DNA of 64,000 nt from Coriaria nepalensis (taxonomy: Eukaryota; Streptophyta; Magnoliopsida; Cucurbitales; Coriariaceae), in NCBI GenBank assembly GCA_027186245.1, contig CP114497.1, positions 3,851,501-3,915,500 on the forward strand, written 5' to 3'. Each line of letters begins with the position of its first letter. Position 1 is the stretch's first letter. Made by a program: the position numbers and the translations under genes. The notes under the pieces were generated by a model. The model was given only the letters and a program-made list of their open reading frames with translations. It did not search any database and had not been told where the DNA came from. This document shows positions 11,172 through 25,239 of this stretch, in pieces.

Positions 11172-12659
11172 ACAAGCTTGAAATTTTCTTGTTAAATCAA
11201 AAATTATAAATAGATTTTATACTCGATGAATGAAAAACCATCAGATTTGAGAAGAAAGAAAAAAAACGGCATCAAAGAAAGCCAATATGTAGAGTGCTAT
11301 ACATTTTGATTTTTTACATAATTCGGTTATAGAGGTAGAATTTCATTTGTTATATCTAACTATCTTTTGAATCCATAGATTGCTCATGTGAATATGTTTA
11401 TTGTGTAGTTGGGATGCAAATATGAATGGATAAATGGATCAGATGTTGGATGGTAATCTATTTTGCTTGTTTTGGATCAGATGCCAAATGGTTAGTTTTT
11501 CTGATGTTTTATGATAATTTTGCTTCAGAATATGTTTAATATATTTTATGACGGTTAGTGAATAGGAAAACATATTGTTTAGTTAATTTGTTTAATATTT
11601 TGGATCTGATTTGAGAATTTGTCTTGTGATTATCAGAATCTGTTTGAGAATCTGCTTGCTTGATTTGAGAACTCACTCCATGGATATTTCCCATACATGT
11701 CACAATTCGGTGGGTTGGTCTTGTGTGTGAGGCTGTATATACGGCGGCACTTGCATATAATCAGGTAAAAGACTTTCAAACATCATCTTCATAAACCACT
11801 AATTTTGATGAGTTTTAATCGTAATTTTCCGCAACCATTGTGTGTAAGGTTATTAGGATGTCCCATATCAGTTGGAACATGAGTTGAAACTTGAATTAGA
11901 AAGCTAGAGATGCTCTATATCAAATTAGAGTGTTATATATCATTTAAGTAAGTCATTCATTAAACATATTGTATAAAGTAAGAATTTCCTTTAATTAAAT
12001 TTGTTAAATTAAAGTCTTAGTTGTTTATACTTTTTTCTTGGTAAGTTAGCACTTGGAAGTTGAGGTTGGTTAAAAAAGGTATTGATGAATAATGTATGCT
12101 TTTGTCATTTTGAAAATGGTATTTATCCAATTTATCAATCATTTGTTATATTTGTTATTGAATATGACAATCAAACGTAATTGTACATTTTTATTACTAT
12201 GCTTTTATGAATGGAACTCTTATATATTAAGGTTTTATACTTTTATTGTTATGAACTAAGTATGAACTAAACTGTAATGAACTTAACTATAATTAATTTT
12301 AATGTCATTTTTATTTAAGATTTGATGTTATTATAATTTGTACAAGTTTAAGGTTTATTTGAGATTGAGATATGAATTGAATTATGCCATTATAAAACCA
12401 ATATATGTACATGTTTAGGGTTAAATATTAGAAATTTAAAACAGAAAAATTTAAGCTTACACCACCCGAACCCATCCAAATCCGAATTTGCAGTTTTAAA
12501 AAATATGTGGTCGGATTTGAGTATATAGGCTAACTCACCCGCAATGTTTGGATCAGATTGAAAAAATGGTCAAAACCGACTGACTCGACCCACGAACAGG
12601 CATAATGAAAAGATCTTGATGTGAATATTACTTCGACATTGGCCGTCAGGGGTGTTAAT
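11172..12659. other. AT-rich spacer
   Basis: No gene is visible. Near 12430-12645 there is a GC-richer stretch with CCCGAACCCATCC-type and CGACTGACTCGACCC-type blocks that resembles another hAT or MITE end, but I could not find its partner or a target duplication. Confidence 0.5.
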
Positions 12660-13420
12660 CTCTCATGTTTTTAGTAGGGGCGAGAATACTTATCCCTTCG
12701 GTATGGACTCATTTTCCTGTACTTCTTCATATCCTCTTTCTTGTAGTCATCTTTCCTTTTTATGAAGCTTTCATTTGAGCTTGAGTAGGCCCTCAGTTGG
12801 GACTTATATACCCGATCGGCTACTTTGATTCGTCGTGCCTTATCCACAACTTGAAGGAGGGTTTTCAAGCACTTATCCCTAGTGGACTTGAGGAACTTCT
12901 AGTTTAACACTATGTTCATTAAGGCGTGGAGGAATCCAAAGTCGCTAGGGTTTTTGTGCTTTTGAGCCGCTCTAGTGAATCTTTCTACGACGTCCAAGAT
13001 GTGCCCTCCCTCTTCCTATTTAACTAAGTGTATGATCATCACTTAGAGATGCATAGTTGACTCCCCACAAAGTTAGCGAGAAAAAGATCATTGAGCTCAT
13101 CGAAGGAGCCTACAGAGTCTGGGGCTAGCCCTCTAAACCATTCTTTTGCTATTTCTTCGAAGGTCATATAGAATACTCAACACATCACACTTTTTGTCAT
13201 TCTTTAACGTTCCACTATGGTTTTATAAGACTCGACATTATCCAGTGGGTCCTTAGTCCCATCGTAGGCATGTACTTAAGGGCTCTTGAATTTTCTTGGT
13301 ATCTCTCCCAAGGAAGGGGATGCTCTCCTTCTTTTCTAAGTGAGTGGAATTTGGAACTCCGTTATTTTTCATAACCTTCCTTAATTCCTCAAACTTTTTA
13401 GTCAAGTCCTCAAAATCAAG
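12660..13420 (-). pseudogene. Ty3/gypsy gag remnant
   Basis: On the minus strand, one frame gives MTFEEIAKEWFRGLAPDSVG followed by SFDELNDLFLANFVGSQ, the retrotransposon gag core (AxEWYRxLPxxSIxSFxEL in plant gypsy elements). Upstream a second frame gives a YDGTKDPxDNVESYKT-like block. Downstream, 12868-12671 gives LLQVVDKARRIKVADRVYK, the gag linker. Stops and frame changes occur throughout. No protease, RT or LTR is attached, so this is an isolated, old fragment. Confidence 0.75.
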
Positions 13421-13845
13421 AAAATGCCTCCTTTGTTCTATGTTCGCCTTTCTTCTATGGGGGTCGTTTATATCTTTTGTGAATGGAATTTTTTTTTTAA
13501 TCCGTTTGATTGCACAAAAAATAAGAATAAGAAGAAAGAATAATAATTGATTAAAATATAAAATTTTTGAAGTTTAAGGAATTTTAAAAATTACTTTAGT
13601 GATATAATAAAATTTAAAAAATATATTAAATATCTCATGTAAATAAATGGCTAGAATAATTTTTATTAAAAATATATATTTTGATAAAAATAAAAAATAA
13701 AAATTTCATTCTAGTGCAAATGACTTTTTTATTTTTACTATATTAATTTTTTAATCAAGTAATAAAATAAAATAAAATAAAAAATTATTATACTCCCACA
13801 AAAATTCGAATCAAACATATTTACTTCCAATATATAAGAATTAAG

Positions 13846-13847
<2 letters not shown>

Positions 13848-13887
<40 letters not shown>
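13848..13887. repeat. (TA)n microsatellite
   Basis: An uninterrupted run of about twenty TA units in the spacer. Confidence 0.95.
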
Positions 13888-13889
<2 letters not shown>

Positions 13890-14257
13890 ATGAAACTAGA
13901 GTTCAATGAATGAGAGACTAAATCATAAGCGGAGTGGGTGTGGGTCCAATCCTTGGGTCCCTCCTTTTTCAGATAGAGTTTGTTTTTTTTTTTTCTTAAA
14001 ATTATTATTATTTATTTTATTTTTTTTACGATTAAATAATTTATCTTAACTAAATATAAAATTAATAATTTTATTAATATAATTAGTTCAGCTCATGAAA
14101 TTAATGTCTTAAAAATTATATTTTTATCCGATAAAATGAATATCTACCCTAAAAGGGTAATGCAAAGTTATTGTAAATTCGAAATTTATGAATTTAAATT
14201 GGAGTTTATTGAGGTTGATTGATTTCCTTTATTATGCAAATTTGAGAGTATCATCAG

Positions 14258-14363
14258 TGCCTCAAATAATTTAGACAATAAATAAATGCTTCAAACAAAA
14301 GCAAGGGAAGTGCCTCAAATAATTTAGACAATAAATAAATGCTTCAAACAAAAGCAAGGGAAG
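14258..14363. repeat. tandem duplication, 2 x 53 bp
   Basis: The unit starting TGCCTCAAATAATTTAGACA occurs at 14258-14310 and again at 14311-14363 with no difference that I can see. The identity suggests a recent duplication, or an assembly artefact. Confidence 0.95.
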
Positions 14364-14602
14364 ACGGGTCCTTTTTTGTACTTACTAAAGAATGTGAAAA
14401 ATAGACCCATTATCACCCAGGGCTAACAAAAATATTCCCAAAAGAGGATCAAAATGGGACTAAGAACTGCAGACTAGTAGAGATTACATACAAAGAGAGG
14501 GCTCTATTTTCTGTGTACTCTGTTTCTTTTTTTTCTTTTTTTCCTTCTTTTTTTTGGGTGTATTTTTACAGTATGATCATTCCTATCTTGTTTATATACA
14601 TT

Positions 14603-16071
14603 CTAGAATTGAGAAATACAACATCTATGGCAAGTAGTATTAGCCTTCTTCTGCCTTGTTTCTTGCTTCCAGACCTTTCCAATATCCCTTGCTATTTGAA
14701 CTGCATCCATGGATGCACCTGACAGCCCTCTCCTCGTAAAACCGACTGCATAGACACCATCTTTTCCTTTCCACCCGTTTGGAAGTTCCTCCTTTGGATA
14801 CCCTTTCTTTGAAAACATCTCCCCTTCCTGCAAAATATTTCACATCATTATTAGTAAAAAAAAAAAAAAATAGCCAACAGAGGAAACAAACAGAGTTAAA
14901 ATAGAGGTTTTTTTTCCTTCTTTTCTCTCACCTGAAGCCAAGAGGGAACATTGCTACGATAACCAGTAGCAAGAATGACATAATCAATCCGTATATTATC
15001 ACCATTAACGAGCTCAACTTTGTTCTTGGTAAATTTCTTGATTCCAGGCACAACCTTGATCTAACCTGCTTTGATTTTGTCCATTGCACCTATGTCCAAA
15101 ACAGGGGTCTTTCCTTCCCTGTTCTTGAGATCTAATGGACCCATTAATGGCCTCTTCAGCCCATACCTCTCCACATTTCCAAGCACCAACCATGCCAATA
15201 TCAACATCACCTTGTCCACTAGCCATAGCGGTAGCCATTTCATCATCATAACGGCCAATTCGAACGTCGATTTTCCAAGAACTTCTCTAGGCAAAACATG
15301 AACCTATTTACAGAAGAAAAATGAAAAAAGAAAAGACTCATTAAAAATTGAACACCCATTTATAGAAAGGAGCCAAATAAATAAAAATAAAAAATAAAAA
15401 CTTACCAAATTCCTAACAACCATCAATGGAGAGGCATTGTAGTTACAAAGGTCAAGAGAAACTTCCATGCCGGAATTTCCGCAACCAACAACTAGAACTT
15501 TCTTCCCCTTATAATTTTTGCCGGACTTATACTCCGAAACATGAATAACATCTCCACCAAACTGATCACCAAGTCCATCAATTTCTGGAACAACACACTC
15601 CGCATTCTCCCCCGTGGCGACGATGAGCCACCGGCAAATGTACTCGACCTCGTTCTTGCGGGCCCATGTAGTCGTCGGTCCCCCATTTGTGGAAACGGTC
15701 TTGACCCGCCAGAGCCCAGTGGTCTCGTCGTACCGCGCTGACTGGACACACTCATTGAATTGTGGGCTGATGTCAAAGTGCTTGGCATACGACTCGAGGT
15801 AGGACACGAACTGGTTCTTGGTGGGGTATTCAGGGAAGTGGTCAGGGAATGGGAGTTTAGGGAGTTGGCAGAATTGTTTCGGGAGGTGGAGTTTGAGCCT
15901 GTCATAAGTCCTCTTCTGCCATAAGGAGGCAACGCAGTCTGATTTCTCTAGCACTAGAAAGGGCACTCCTTGCTCTCTCAGACTAGCAGCTGTGGCGAGA
16001 CCTGATGGTCCTGCCCCTACTATTATTGGACCATTGATCCATATGCAACGACCAGAAAATAGGCTGTCCAT
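14603..16071 (-). CDS. YUC8: YUCCA8-type flavin monooxygenase with a premature stop
   Basis: YUCCA enzymes convert indole-3-pyruvate to indole-3-acetic acid with FAD and NADPH. Exons: 16071-15406, 15303-14932 and 14827-14603; 420 codons in open phase. The FAD-binding GAGPSGLA is at about residues 19-26, and the NADPH-binding GCGNSG at about 195-200. The late motif [11 protein letters not shown] lies in exon 2 and [20 protein letters not shown] in exon 3. RCIWINGP at the start and CISQF at the end match the YUC8/9 branch. Exon 2 contains TAG at 15063-15061 (codon 303), between KIKAG and [10 protein letters not shown], while both sides remain conserved. One base change from AAG, GAG or CAG would explain it. 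Taken literally the product stops after 302 residues and lacks the C-terminal quarter. It is a very recent null allele, a sequencing error, or a readthrough case. Identity is certain; function is doubtful. Confidence 0.9.
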
Positions 16072-16216
16072 TTTCCTCTTCTGGAATCGATGTGAAAAAT
16101 GGGGGTTTCTGATTTTGGGTTCTGGTTAAGATTGATGGGAGCGAGAGAATGTGATGAGTATTTTTTTTTTGTGAATGTGTTTTTGATTTGGAGGGATAAG
16201 TGAGGGAGGGGAGGGG

Positions 16217-16229
16217 AGTTTAAATAAGG
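16217..16229 (-). promoter_or_regulatory. TATA-like element of the YUC gene
   Basis: On the minus strand the sequence reads CCCCTTATTTAAACTCCCC, followed by a CT-rich stretch (CCTCCCTCACTTATCCCTCC) that suits an initiator region. It lies about 150 nt upstream of the ATG at 16071. Placement is plausible but untested. Confidence 0.4.
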
Positions 16230-19200
16230 GGGGTGGGGTTTGAGGATCATAACTTCATGTGAAGCTAATTAATGTGATTTCGAGGTTCATTCTCAAATCA
16301 TGAGCTTTTCTCCCTGCCCTTTTCATTATTTAATTGCATACTCTTATCACTCCTATACCTTCTACTTATTTTTTGGTATTAGATCTTTTGGTACTACTAC
16401 ATATTGTATATTATATAGTAGTTGCTTTTAAAATGAATATGTAACGTTTAGAATTATTTCTCTCTTTATTCTTCTCTTAGGAAGAGTTTTTTTTTTCCCC
16501 TTCTTTTTTTTGGTTATTTCCTTGACCATTTTAAAGATGTGGAAATGGAATAGTCGAATCTTGCGTTGAGTAGGCATAGAGAAAATGGAGAAGGGAGGTC
16601 TAAATCTAGATTAGTAAGCTTTAATGCCTAGCTATTTAGTTTTGTCAATATTAAACAACTTAATCTTAACTTAGGCAAGAGGTGTCTATGAGGATCAAAA
16701 CTCTAAGTATATAGTTGAGATTTACTTTCGAAATCTAAAAAAGGAGACATTTCACTTTTAGTGTGTGCGAGACTCGATTTAATCCAGATAATTTTGAATA
16801 TATTAAAAAAATAAAAAATAAAAACTTTTTGTTCTCGAAGTGATTGGGACTAGACCACGAGGAATATGCGAATGTAGAGATGGAAGAGTTATTTTCTTGG
16901 ATGGAAATAAAATTGGGAATTAGCCAAACAGGGTACTATGCGATGGGGGAATTAGGAAGCAATGATTCAATGAAAACAACATGCCTCCCACATTGATTCT
17001 CTTGGTCCCACAGAATTTTTCGGAAACAAGTACATCACCAGAGCTTATGTGGCCGGATGAAGGAGGTGATGACCACGTGGAGTATATAAGCCGATGGGGC
17101 CACACGTCATCATCCTAGCCCCAATTAAGCTTCCATGCATTAGGATTGAGACTTCCCTTTCGGCCCACAAAGCCCATTCTCCTAAGGACCAGGGTAGTGC
17201 CATGTGGCGATCCCATAATTTTGTCTAATGCATTTTTTGTTTGTATTTTTTTTTTTTTTCAAATACAAGTGGAGAATTATTCTAACACTTTTTATGGCGG
17301 GAGTATAAATCTCAAGACAATAATAGATCTTGTTATATCCTGAATAAGTGAAAAATATTATCTCGAATGACATACTCAGAGCTCAAATCAAACTATCGTT
17401 ATGAAAATTATCTACTACTATCATTAACTTAAGATATTTTTCACTACTTTTGTACGATTTGTAAGAAGAAGCTTTTAAGGAAAAAAAAAACAAACAAACA
17501 AACTTCACTCTTCATTTGAAGCCCACATCAACTAAACGATTTTTCTTTTAATTTTATTTATTTATTAAATACTTCACCTTCTTACTAGTTTCCACTTTCC
17601 ACACTTGTTCTAATTTAGTTTAAGTTTGTTAATCAACTTTTGAATTCTTTATTGTGTACCCTTTGTTATTTAGGGGATTCCTAATTTTAATGGATTAGTA
17701 TCTTAAACTAATGATCTTCATGTAAATATGATTTACAAAACTTACTTTATTTTGGAGAAAAAAAAAAAAAAGATAACACATGTTGTGTGTATAAATTAAC
17801 ATTATCATATTAGTACTTTTTTTCCACACATAATAGTAACTTAAGTACAAATTAGGTATAAGTTTGGATCAAATGCTAGAGCAAAACAGTTCTTAAACCT
17901 ATTTTTATCAAGCCAAGGCCAAATTATCATAATATATATCATTCAAATTTAGATTGCGTAACCCGATTGACTTTATCGGAATTTGACCCGATGATACTGT
18001 ATTTGAGGGAAAACAGGCTACTGAGCAAGATCCACTTTGAACATGGAAAAAATTAGCTAAAAATGACCATTTAGACAGTTAAACGAAATGTTCTTTATTT
18101 TTTCAATTTTTTGGTTTTACTAATTTTTAGTATTTTTCTTATTGTTTACATTTTGGACCATTAGATATTTGCTTTATGGCTTGTTTGAGAAAAAAATTGA
18201 TCAATCACGAAGTTTACGAAATATTGAATTTTCAGTTGCGCTACTTGCACTATTCTCTATCCGAGATTTACAAAATCTCTCTGGTGTTTACAATGTTCAA
18301 AATTTGATACGCTTTAATGCTAGTGTCAATGTCCGTCTTGCTAGTGTTTATCGTTATTAATAACCTCTATTTTTAAATCATGAGGATGGCTTGAACCCGA
18401 AGGTATGAAGCTTTCAAGCTTTGAAGATTTCATGTTCCTAATTATAAATATACATGTATCGATCTTTAATAGACCTTGATCAGCAGAATGGAAGAAATAT
18501 CATGGGATTTAATGGGTAGAAAGTTATAATTAAAGAACAAACATTAGAACATTAGGACCTGATTTAGTAATAACTATTTTGGGATGAAAAAAAAAAAAAA
18601 CTCTAGTTCTTATTATTGTTGGTAGATTTAAAAACAAGACTTAAAACATGTAATGATTACCTTTTTAAAAAATGATATTCTTGCCATCTCGATTACTTAT
18701 GAGATTGATAGATGGTAGTTTTTGAAACATGACAAATATTTAGTGAATATATATATCAAATCATAAAGGTTCACTGTTGAATATTATGAACATGTTTTTT
18801 ATCCGGCGGTAGAGAAAGATTGGAGATAAAATTGTTGTGTTGTTTCCCTTCTCCTTAAGAGAACGATCTTACAATTTCACCAACGGTTAATTGCTGTGTC
18901 AAATATGTCTAAAGTGGCCAAAGCACCTCACACTGTACAATCCGTCCGAGTCTCATAGATTATTATTATTATTTTTATTATAAATATTTAGTATTTATAA
19001 TCACTTATAAAATTTTTAATTAATTTTCTAAATTTCTAATATAAAAATACATTTATAATGTATTAATGGATTTTGGACATTTCAATTTTATTTAGTATTT
19101 AATCAAAAAAGTCCAATAATAATAATAATAATTATTATTATTATTATTTTAATTTTAAGAATAATATTAAATGACTAATTAATTCTTTCGAGATAATGTT

Positions 19201-19279
19201 CAAATTATTATACTTTTCCTACCCATCTTTGATAATTTATAATAAAAAGATAACATATAATTCAAACTTATAAGAATAC

Positions 19280-19306
19280 AATATATATATATATATATAT
19301 ATATAT
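19280..19306. repeat. (AT)n microsatellite
   Basis: An uninterrupted AT dinucleotide run in the spacer. Confidence 0.9.
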
Positions 19307-22300
19307 TTATTTATCGATAACTCAAATCATCTCATCACATTTCACCCTACCTTGATGATATTCATTCTCAGAGTTTTGTTTTCTAAAATTGTATATTTTT
19401 TTCTTTAAGAACACGCATTCGTTTCTGACTTGCACACCCTTTGCCCAAGAAAGATGCACATTCTGTAGACCATATTAAGTAACTAGGGATGTATTTAGTC
19501 AATGAAGAGGTGGACTATCCAAGTGTCCTCTCTTTTCATTGAACACTTGTCCCCTTCTAAGTACTCATGCATGAAGAAAATTATAGCAGCTAGGGCTAGG
19601 GTTAGGACACGTACTTGTATGCATCGAGTACAGATATAATCTTTTTGGTGGGCATGTAGATGAGTTATAAATGGAGATTGAGAAAAGAGAGAGAGAAATG
19701 ACGGTCCCCCCACTGGATCATCTCCCACCCACTTGAAGCTGATGAAATATAAAGAAATTGACGAGGGAATGAAGCTGGGAGAGGGAAGCATGTGCTTGAA
19801 ACCGTGAATACACATGAGAATCTCTTCTTTTCATGTAAAGATTATGAGCAATGAGTTTGGCAACTTCTATATGCACTATTCCTATATATTCTCTCTCTCT
19901 CCCTGTATATATATAATAATAATAATAATAATTACAACACAACATTCTTCCCCGCCCTAACCATTTTTTTCTTAATACATAATTTGTTAGGTAGTAATAA
20001 ATAATTTATTATTATTGTGAGATATTAGGATTAATTCCCAAAATTTATAATAAATATTAATGAATATTTAGAATATATAAAAATTAAAATAAATATTTAA
20101 GTTTAAGTTTAAATCATAATAAACTATTAATTCAATTAAATATGGATCTATTATATAATTATTACAATTTTAAATTTAATATAATTTATATTTTTATCCT
20201 CCTTAATTTAAATTTAATATTTTTTTATACATTTTTTTTTTCATTTTTACTTTCGCCGTCGACTTAAATATCTTGTTTTTAATTTTTAATTTTTTCCTTT
20301 TCTTATACATTATTTTTTTTTACATTTTCATTTTTTCAATACAACCACTATCCCACCAAATCGCTACCACTCCTCTTTTACTATTAAACCCCATCAGAAA
20401 TTTCTCTCTTTTGACAACTGAAATTTAAATACCTAAATTTTTGATTTTTTAATTTTTGTGAATCCAAACACCACTTAAATCATACTATCTATTATATTAT
20501 ATAGAGAGAGAGATTTCACTTTGTTTGTTTTTTTAGCTTATAGTGTATATGTATTATATACTTATAGCTTAGTTTCTACTTTTAGCTTATATTCATATAA
20601 CATATGATATATAACTATATAATAGGACTTTTTGTTGATGCTTTCTGTGCATGGTTGGCAGAGTAGTACTTAGTACCTCCTAATTAGAAGCTACCGCGTT
20701 GCTCATGTTCACACTAATTATATATCTTTAAGCGGTGTTGGGATTACTAAATTATTAGTTACTATATTATAAAAACTAGCTATATATACACATAATGAGT
20801 TTGAATCACGCGTAGAGAAAAAATATAGAAAGCTGAGTTGTAGCACTGAAAGGCAAAACCAATGGGATATCACTGCCTTTCAAAACCCTAGCTAGATTGC
20901 ATTTTCATTTGCATGGCATGAGCTCTTCTTTAAATTTTAAAATTATAATATTTAATATTGTTAACGGAAGGAACAATTTGATAAATTATTATTTAATATA
21001 AAGAATTTAAAATACAAATATTTAAAAATAGATTATCGTAAATATAAAATTTTAAAGAATATAAGTATTATATATCATTTATATAAGAAAAATAATAAGA
21101 ATTCTAAAAAATGAGATGATGCTCACATTTCAAATCATTTCATACCGGTTAAAATCTCTGCCATTTATTTAACTAATATTTTAAGATAAGCTGTTGCTTA
21201 ACTATTAAAGTGTTGAATAGACAGATTCATGAACAATACAAAACTGATAATCATTCCTTGTTGCGTCATACCGTGATAGTACGTAATGAGTTTTTCATGA
21301 TCAGCTTCTATTGACGACGTGACTCGAGTTTTTCAAGCATGTATATGTTATAATTGTATTCCCTCAATATGCATGGGAGATAGTAATGAGGCTAAAATAC
21401 TATGAATGTCGCACTAACTAGTGTTAGTGTACTGATCCAATGAAAACTGCACAATGTTTATGAACACCAATAGAAGCAAACAGTACTTTAATAAATTTCC
21501 AATTTACGCGTTCTAAACATTAACTAACAACACTCTTTATCGAAATTGTTAGGAATGTATATTAGGGTTTTCTGCAACTATTAGTATTATAACAGCTTCA
21601 ATAATTTTCGTGTTGTGAACTACACTTTGATAAAATTGTAACATAGATTAGTTCATGATTAGATCAATTAGAATTGGAACCAAAAAATGTTACAAATTAT
21701 TAGGGTGGATCTATTACATTCAAATCATGTTAGATTTTACATTTTGTATCGTATCGAAAACTGATTGGACTGCTATAATATATATGTGTGCTTTGGGCTA
21801 GTTCTTTTATTCATCTTTTGAACCAGATTTTGAGAGTAAGTTCTCCCTAGATCCATTTATTAATAATGAGTCTAAGTTAAAATATCAAGACGGTGAATTT
21901 AAGTAGCGTTAAATGTTGATTATAATGTTAATTGATTAATTAATTAATACTAATAATTTATTCTGATTAGAAGGCAGCATGACATGCGTGATGCCATTTT
22001 CTTAATTATTTTAAGAAAACCTTGAAAAATCTATAGGGCCTATAAAGATTTTCTAAATCTACATTATAATATATATATACATATGCATAATTAGATATAA
22101 TGGAAACCCTAATTAATTAATTAGAAATTTAAATGGAATATCTTCTGTCATGTGTGTTGATCATATGTTGTGATCTTTGTGACTATAATTGATATCATTA
22201 ACTTTATGAATGTAGGTAAGTTATATAAAATTTCTAATCATAAGAACATGGGTTTTAGGTAAGTTCAAGTTGTTTCCAGAAAGAAATATTTTTGATATAT

Positions 22301-23215
22301 ATATTAAGAAGAATTTAGTCACTTTGACTCTTGATAAAATTAATTAGTCAGACTAATTATAATTATACCTAACTCAGCAACTGTAATAACTGCAAAGAAT
22401 CTGTTTTAGAACATGCTCAATCTAGTTCTATAACATCTAACTTCTAATTAACTATCTTTGACCATAAAATTAGAGATTGGGAAAACACATGACTGCATGA
22501 GATCACATGGAAATTCAGTTCAAAATATATACATTCGCAGCTTTAAAATGTATTAACAAGTTAGTCAGGAATTTAATTACATAGTAAACTAATTACATAC
22601 ACACGTGCAAATTCAAAATTTTGACCCAAGAAAGTGCTATATTGATATATTGATTCATTGGTTGCATTCAAATTCTCTCCTTTTTTTAATTTTTTATTTT
22701 TTTTATTTACAATTTATTTAAGTAATCCGGAAGCGATCAAAATAAATCTTATCACTAAATAGCTTCAATCTTATGAATCGAGTGGGAGGGGTCACTATCC
22801 GTATTGACTAAGATAATCAGCCACTTGATTAATTTCTCGATAGACATAAAAAATAATGTCCGTTTATAGAAATTAAGTCTCTAATCTTGTTGATTTCTTG
22901 ATAGAGAATAATAGAAACTTTATAAGTTCCTAACACCATGTGGACCAAGCAGAATGAAGTGAAGTAGTCTGTCTTAATAGCAGCTTCATATTATATGTAA
23001 TGAAAAATGGTTATACCCAAATATTTTTCCTAAAGCATAATATTTCGGTGAATCCCTCGAGTATTGATATAATAATAGTTTCATCACATAACATATTATA
23101 TAAATTAAACTTATACATAAAACTTCAATACGATTTTTCAACCAACTTAATAAAGAGATTCCTTCTACTAACTGGTTAATAAGCTACTTCTCCGGTTGTA
23201 ACTTGTTAAGTCATA

Positions 23216-23258
<43 letters not shown>
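23216..23258. repeat. (TTA)n microsatellite
   Basis: About fourteen TTA units in a row; likely polymorphic. Confidence 0.95.
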
Positions 23259-23260
<2 letters not shown>

Positions 23261-25030
23261 ATGAAGTGTGATATTACATTTGTAATGGTTTTGAAAACTA
23301 ATAAGGGTGGTCCTATGGAGAGGTAGGTCCTTATGGTCCCGAAAAGGCACAGTAAGTGTTTGAGCAGGCCCATCAAGCTCACGTGGATTGCTCATGTGTT
23401 ATACCCATTACGCTTACACATTTATAATTCCAAAGGCTCATAAGGAGCAAAGTTTAGTTTTGATTTTTGAATTTGTAGGTATTTGTCACTGAATCCTTCA
23501 TTAATTGTGCATGCCAGCTTTGTCAATGTGCAATTATTTTCTTCGTAATATCTAGAATTTTCCATGATTGAGAGTAGAGTCGGCCTTTTAGATGTTACAA
23601 GTAAATAAGATATTTGATATATAATTTATTTAATATTTCAAAATTTTATATAATTTTATCAGATTATCATATAATATTTTTATTCGATCAATTCATATTT
23701 AATAAAAATATATGATTTTTATCATATCAACATAAATATATATAATATTTTTATTAGATCAATTTAAATTTAATAACTTAATTAATAATTAATATAAATA
23801 ATTATTAAACTATTTATTTTATCTATATTTTATTTTATTTTATTTTATTTTTATCTTACTACTGTTTTTGTATTTTACTTATCTTAAATCTTTTTACTTG
23901 GAAAATTTTTTGACTTAGAATTTTCCAACGAGACACTTTTCAATCTTTATAAGTCTTTTGCCTTACCTTGGGCTTGCACAATTTCATTTGACATCTCCCA
24001 ATAATTGATACAATACCACAATGAGAAATTACCAAAATGAAAAGAAAAAAAATAAAAAGCACAAAATATAATACTTCTAGGGACTCAAATTTTAGTAAAC
24101 GACAGTCAAATACATTTATCCAAATTAAGATGTCATTAATATTAGAGAAGATTAAGATTAGTCTCCAAATTTTGAAATAATTATAATAAATATCTTAATT
24201 TGAAATTTAAATTATAATGAATCATTTAATTCTATATAAATAATATGAAATTTTATAATTTACTAAAAATTTATATTTTTTTTCATTCTCAACTCTAAAA
24301 TTTTATTTTTTACTTTTGACTCACTTATTTTTAAATCAAATTTTCATCTCTATATATTTTCACCACTACGTCCACGATTTTGGACTATTGGATTTTGGTG
24401 AGACCCAATTAAGAGGTATGACCCAATCCATTTCAAATGTGTTGCCAAGCCACCATTGGGCCAAATTAAGTTCAATCAATATGTGCCGGGTCAAATTAAG
24501 CCGGAAGTACATATATATATATTACTTACCGGTTTGTAAAATAGTGTGCGGTTCTCATTTTTATTTCTCTCGTGTTCTCTAGTTTATGAACAATTACTCT
24601 CTCTCTCTATTGCGATTAGGGTCTGTTCGATTTCTTCATGGTTGCTTGATTTATGGTATGATCTTTTTTCTTCTGGTTGTTAGAAAAGTTTTGTGACTCT
24701 TTTCTTGTGAAATCTGTAGCTGATTTCTATTGGAAGTCTTAGATCTGAGATGTGTATTTAGTGTCAAAATCATATGTAAAATCTAAGAAGTTATATATGA
24801 AACTCTCTCATAGTGCTATTGGCTTTCTGAAGAACTTTCCGGAGCCCGTGGAGTAAGCTTTTCCAAACCACGTAAAAATTATTGTGTTTTTGTTATCTTT
24901 CTGTATTATGATGAATGTGTTGATGTTCTTAAATAATGTAATAACTATGTATGAAAAAAATCTGGAAAAACAAATTGACAAAGAATGATTGTATAAAACA
25001 ATGGTTAAGATAGGAAGTTGAATTCCTAAC

Positions 25031-25046
25031 AGTGGTATCAGATTAA
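25031..25046 (+). other. copia primer binding site (initiator tRNA-Met)
   Basis: CTAACA is followed by GTGGTATCAGATTAAG. TGGTATCAGA(GC) is complementary to the 3' end of plant initiator tRNA-Met and marks the end of the 5' LTR. Confidence 0.8.
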
Positions 25047-25239
25047 GTGTTAAATGTTTCCAATCTTGAATCCCGTTCTTTGTTCTCTTGAATCCTGATT
25101 TAGCTTTCATAAAAGGTTCTTTGTTCTCTTGGAAAATGAATAATTTTAAATATCTTGATGATAACATATAGATGAGTTTTTAAAACTTGTGTTAGCTCTC
25201 AATGGTATAGACCAAGTTATAGATGACACATCTTAAACT

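Larger units (their letters stand above)
13421..14602. other. AT-rich spacer downstream of the YUC gene
   Basis: This contains a (TA)n run at about 13848-13887, several A/T homopolymers and a 53-bp tandem duplication (14258-14363). Part of 14363-14602 should be the 3' untranslated region of the YUC gene on the minus strand. Confidence 0.6.
16230..24399. other. 8-kb gene-free AT-rich spacer
   Basis: I find no coding region with recognisable motifs here. The stretch holds homopolymers, (TA)n at about 19280-19306 and (TTA)n at about 23216-23258. A patch at about 19450-19820 is more balanced in base composition and has a TATAAATGG at about 19664, but no protein or known miRNA sequence could be recognised in it. 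It contains the upstream region of the YUC gene. Confidence 0.55.

Noticed and set aside
14258..14363. Start of a CRISPR-like array
   Set aside because: Only two directly adjoining copies without spacers; a plain tandem duplication in plant DNA.
15492..15932. 146-residue open frame on the minus strand
   Set aside because: It overlaps YUC exon 1 in another frame; no motif, composition follows the real gene.
19495..19945. Minus-strand open frames near 19.5-19.9 kb
   Set aside because: No family resemblance. I also looked for the well-known plant miRNAs in this patch and found none.
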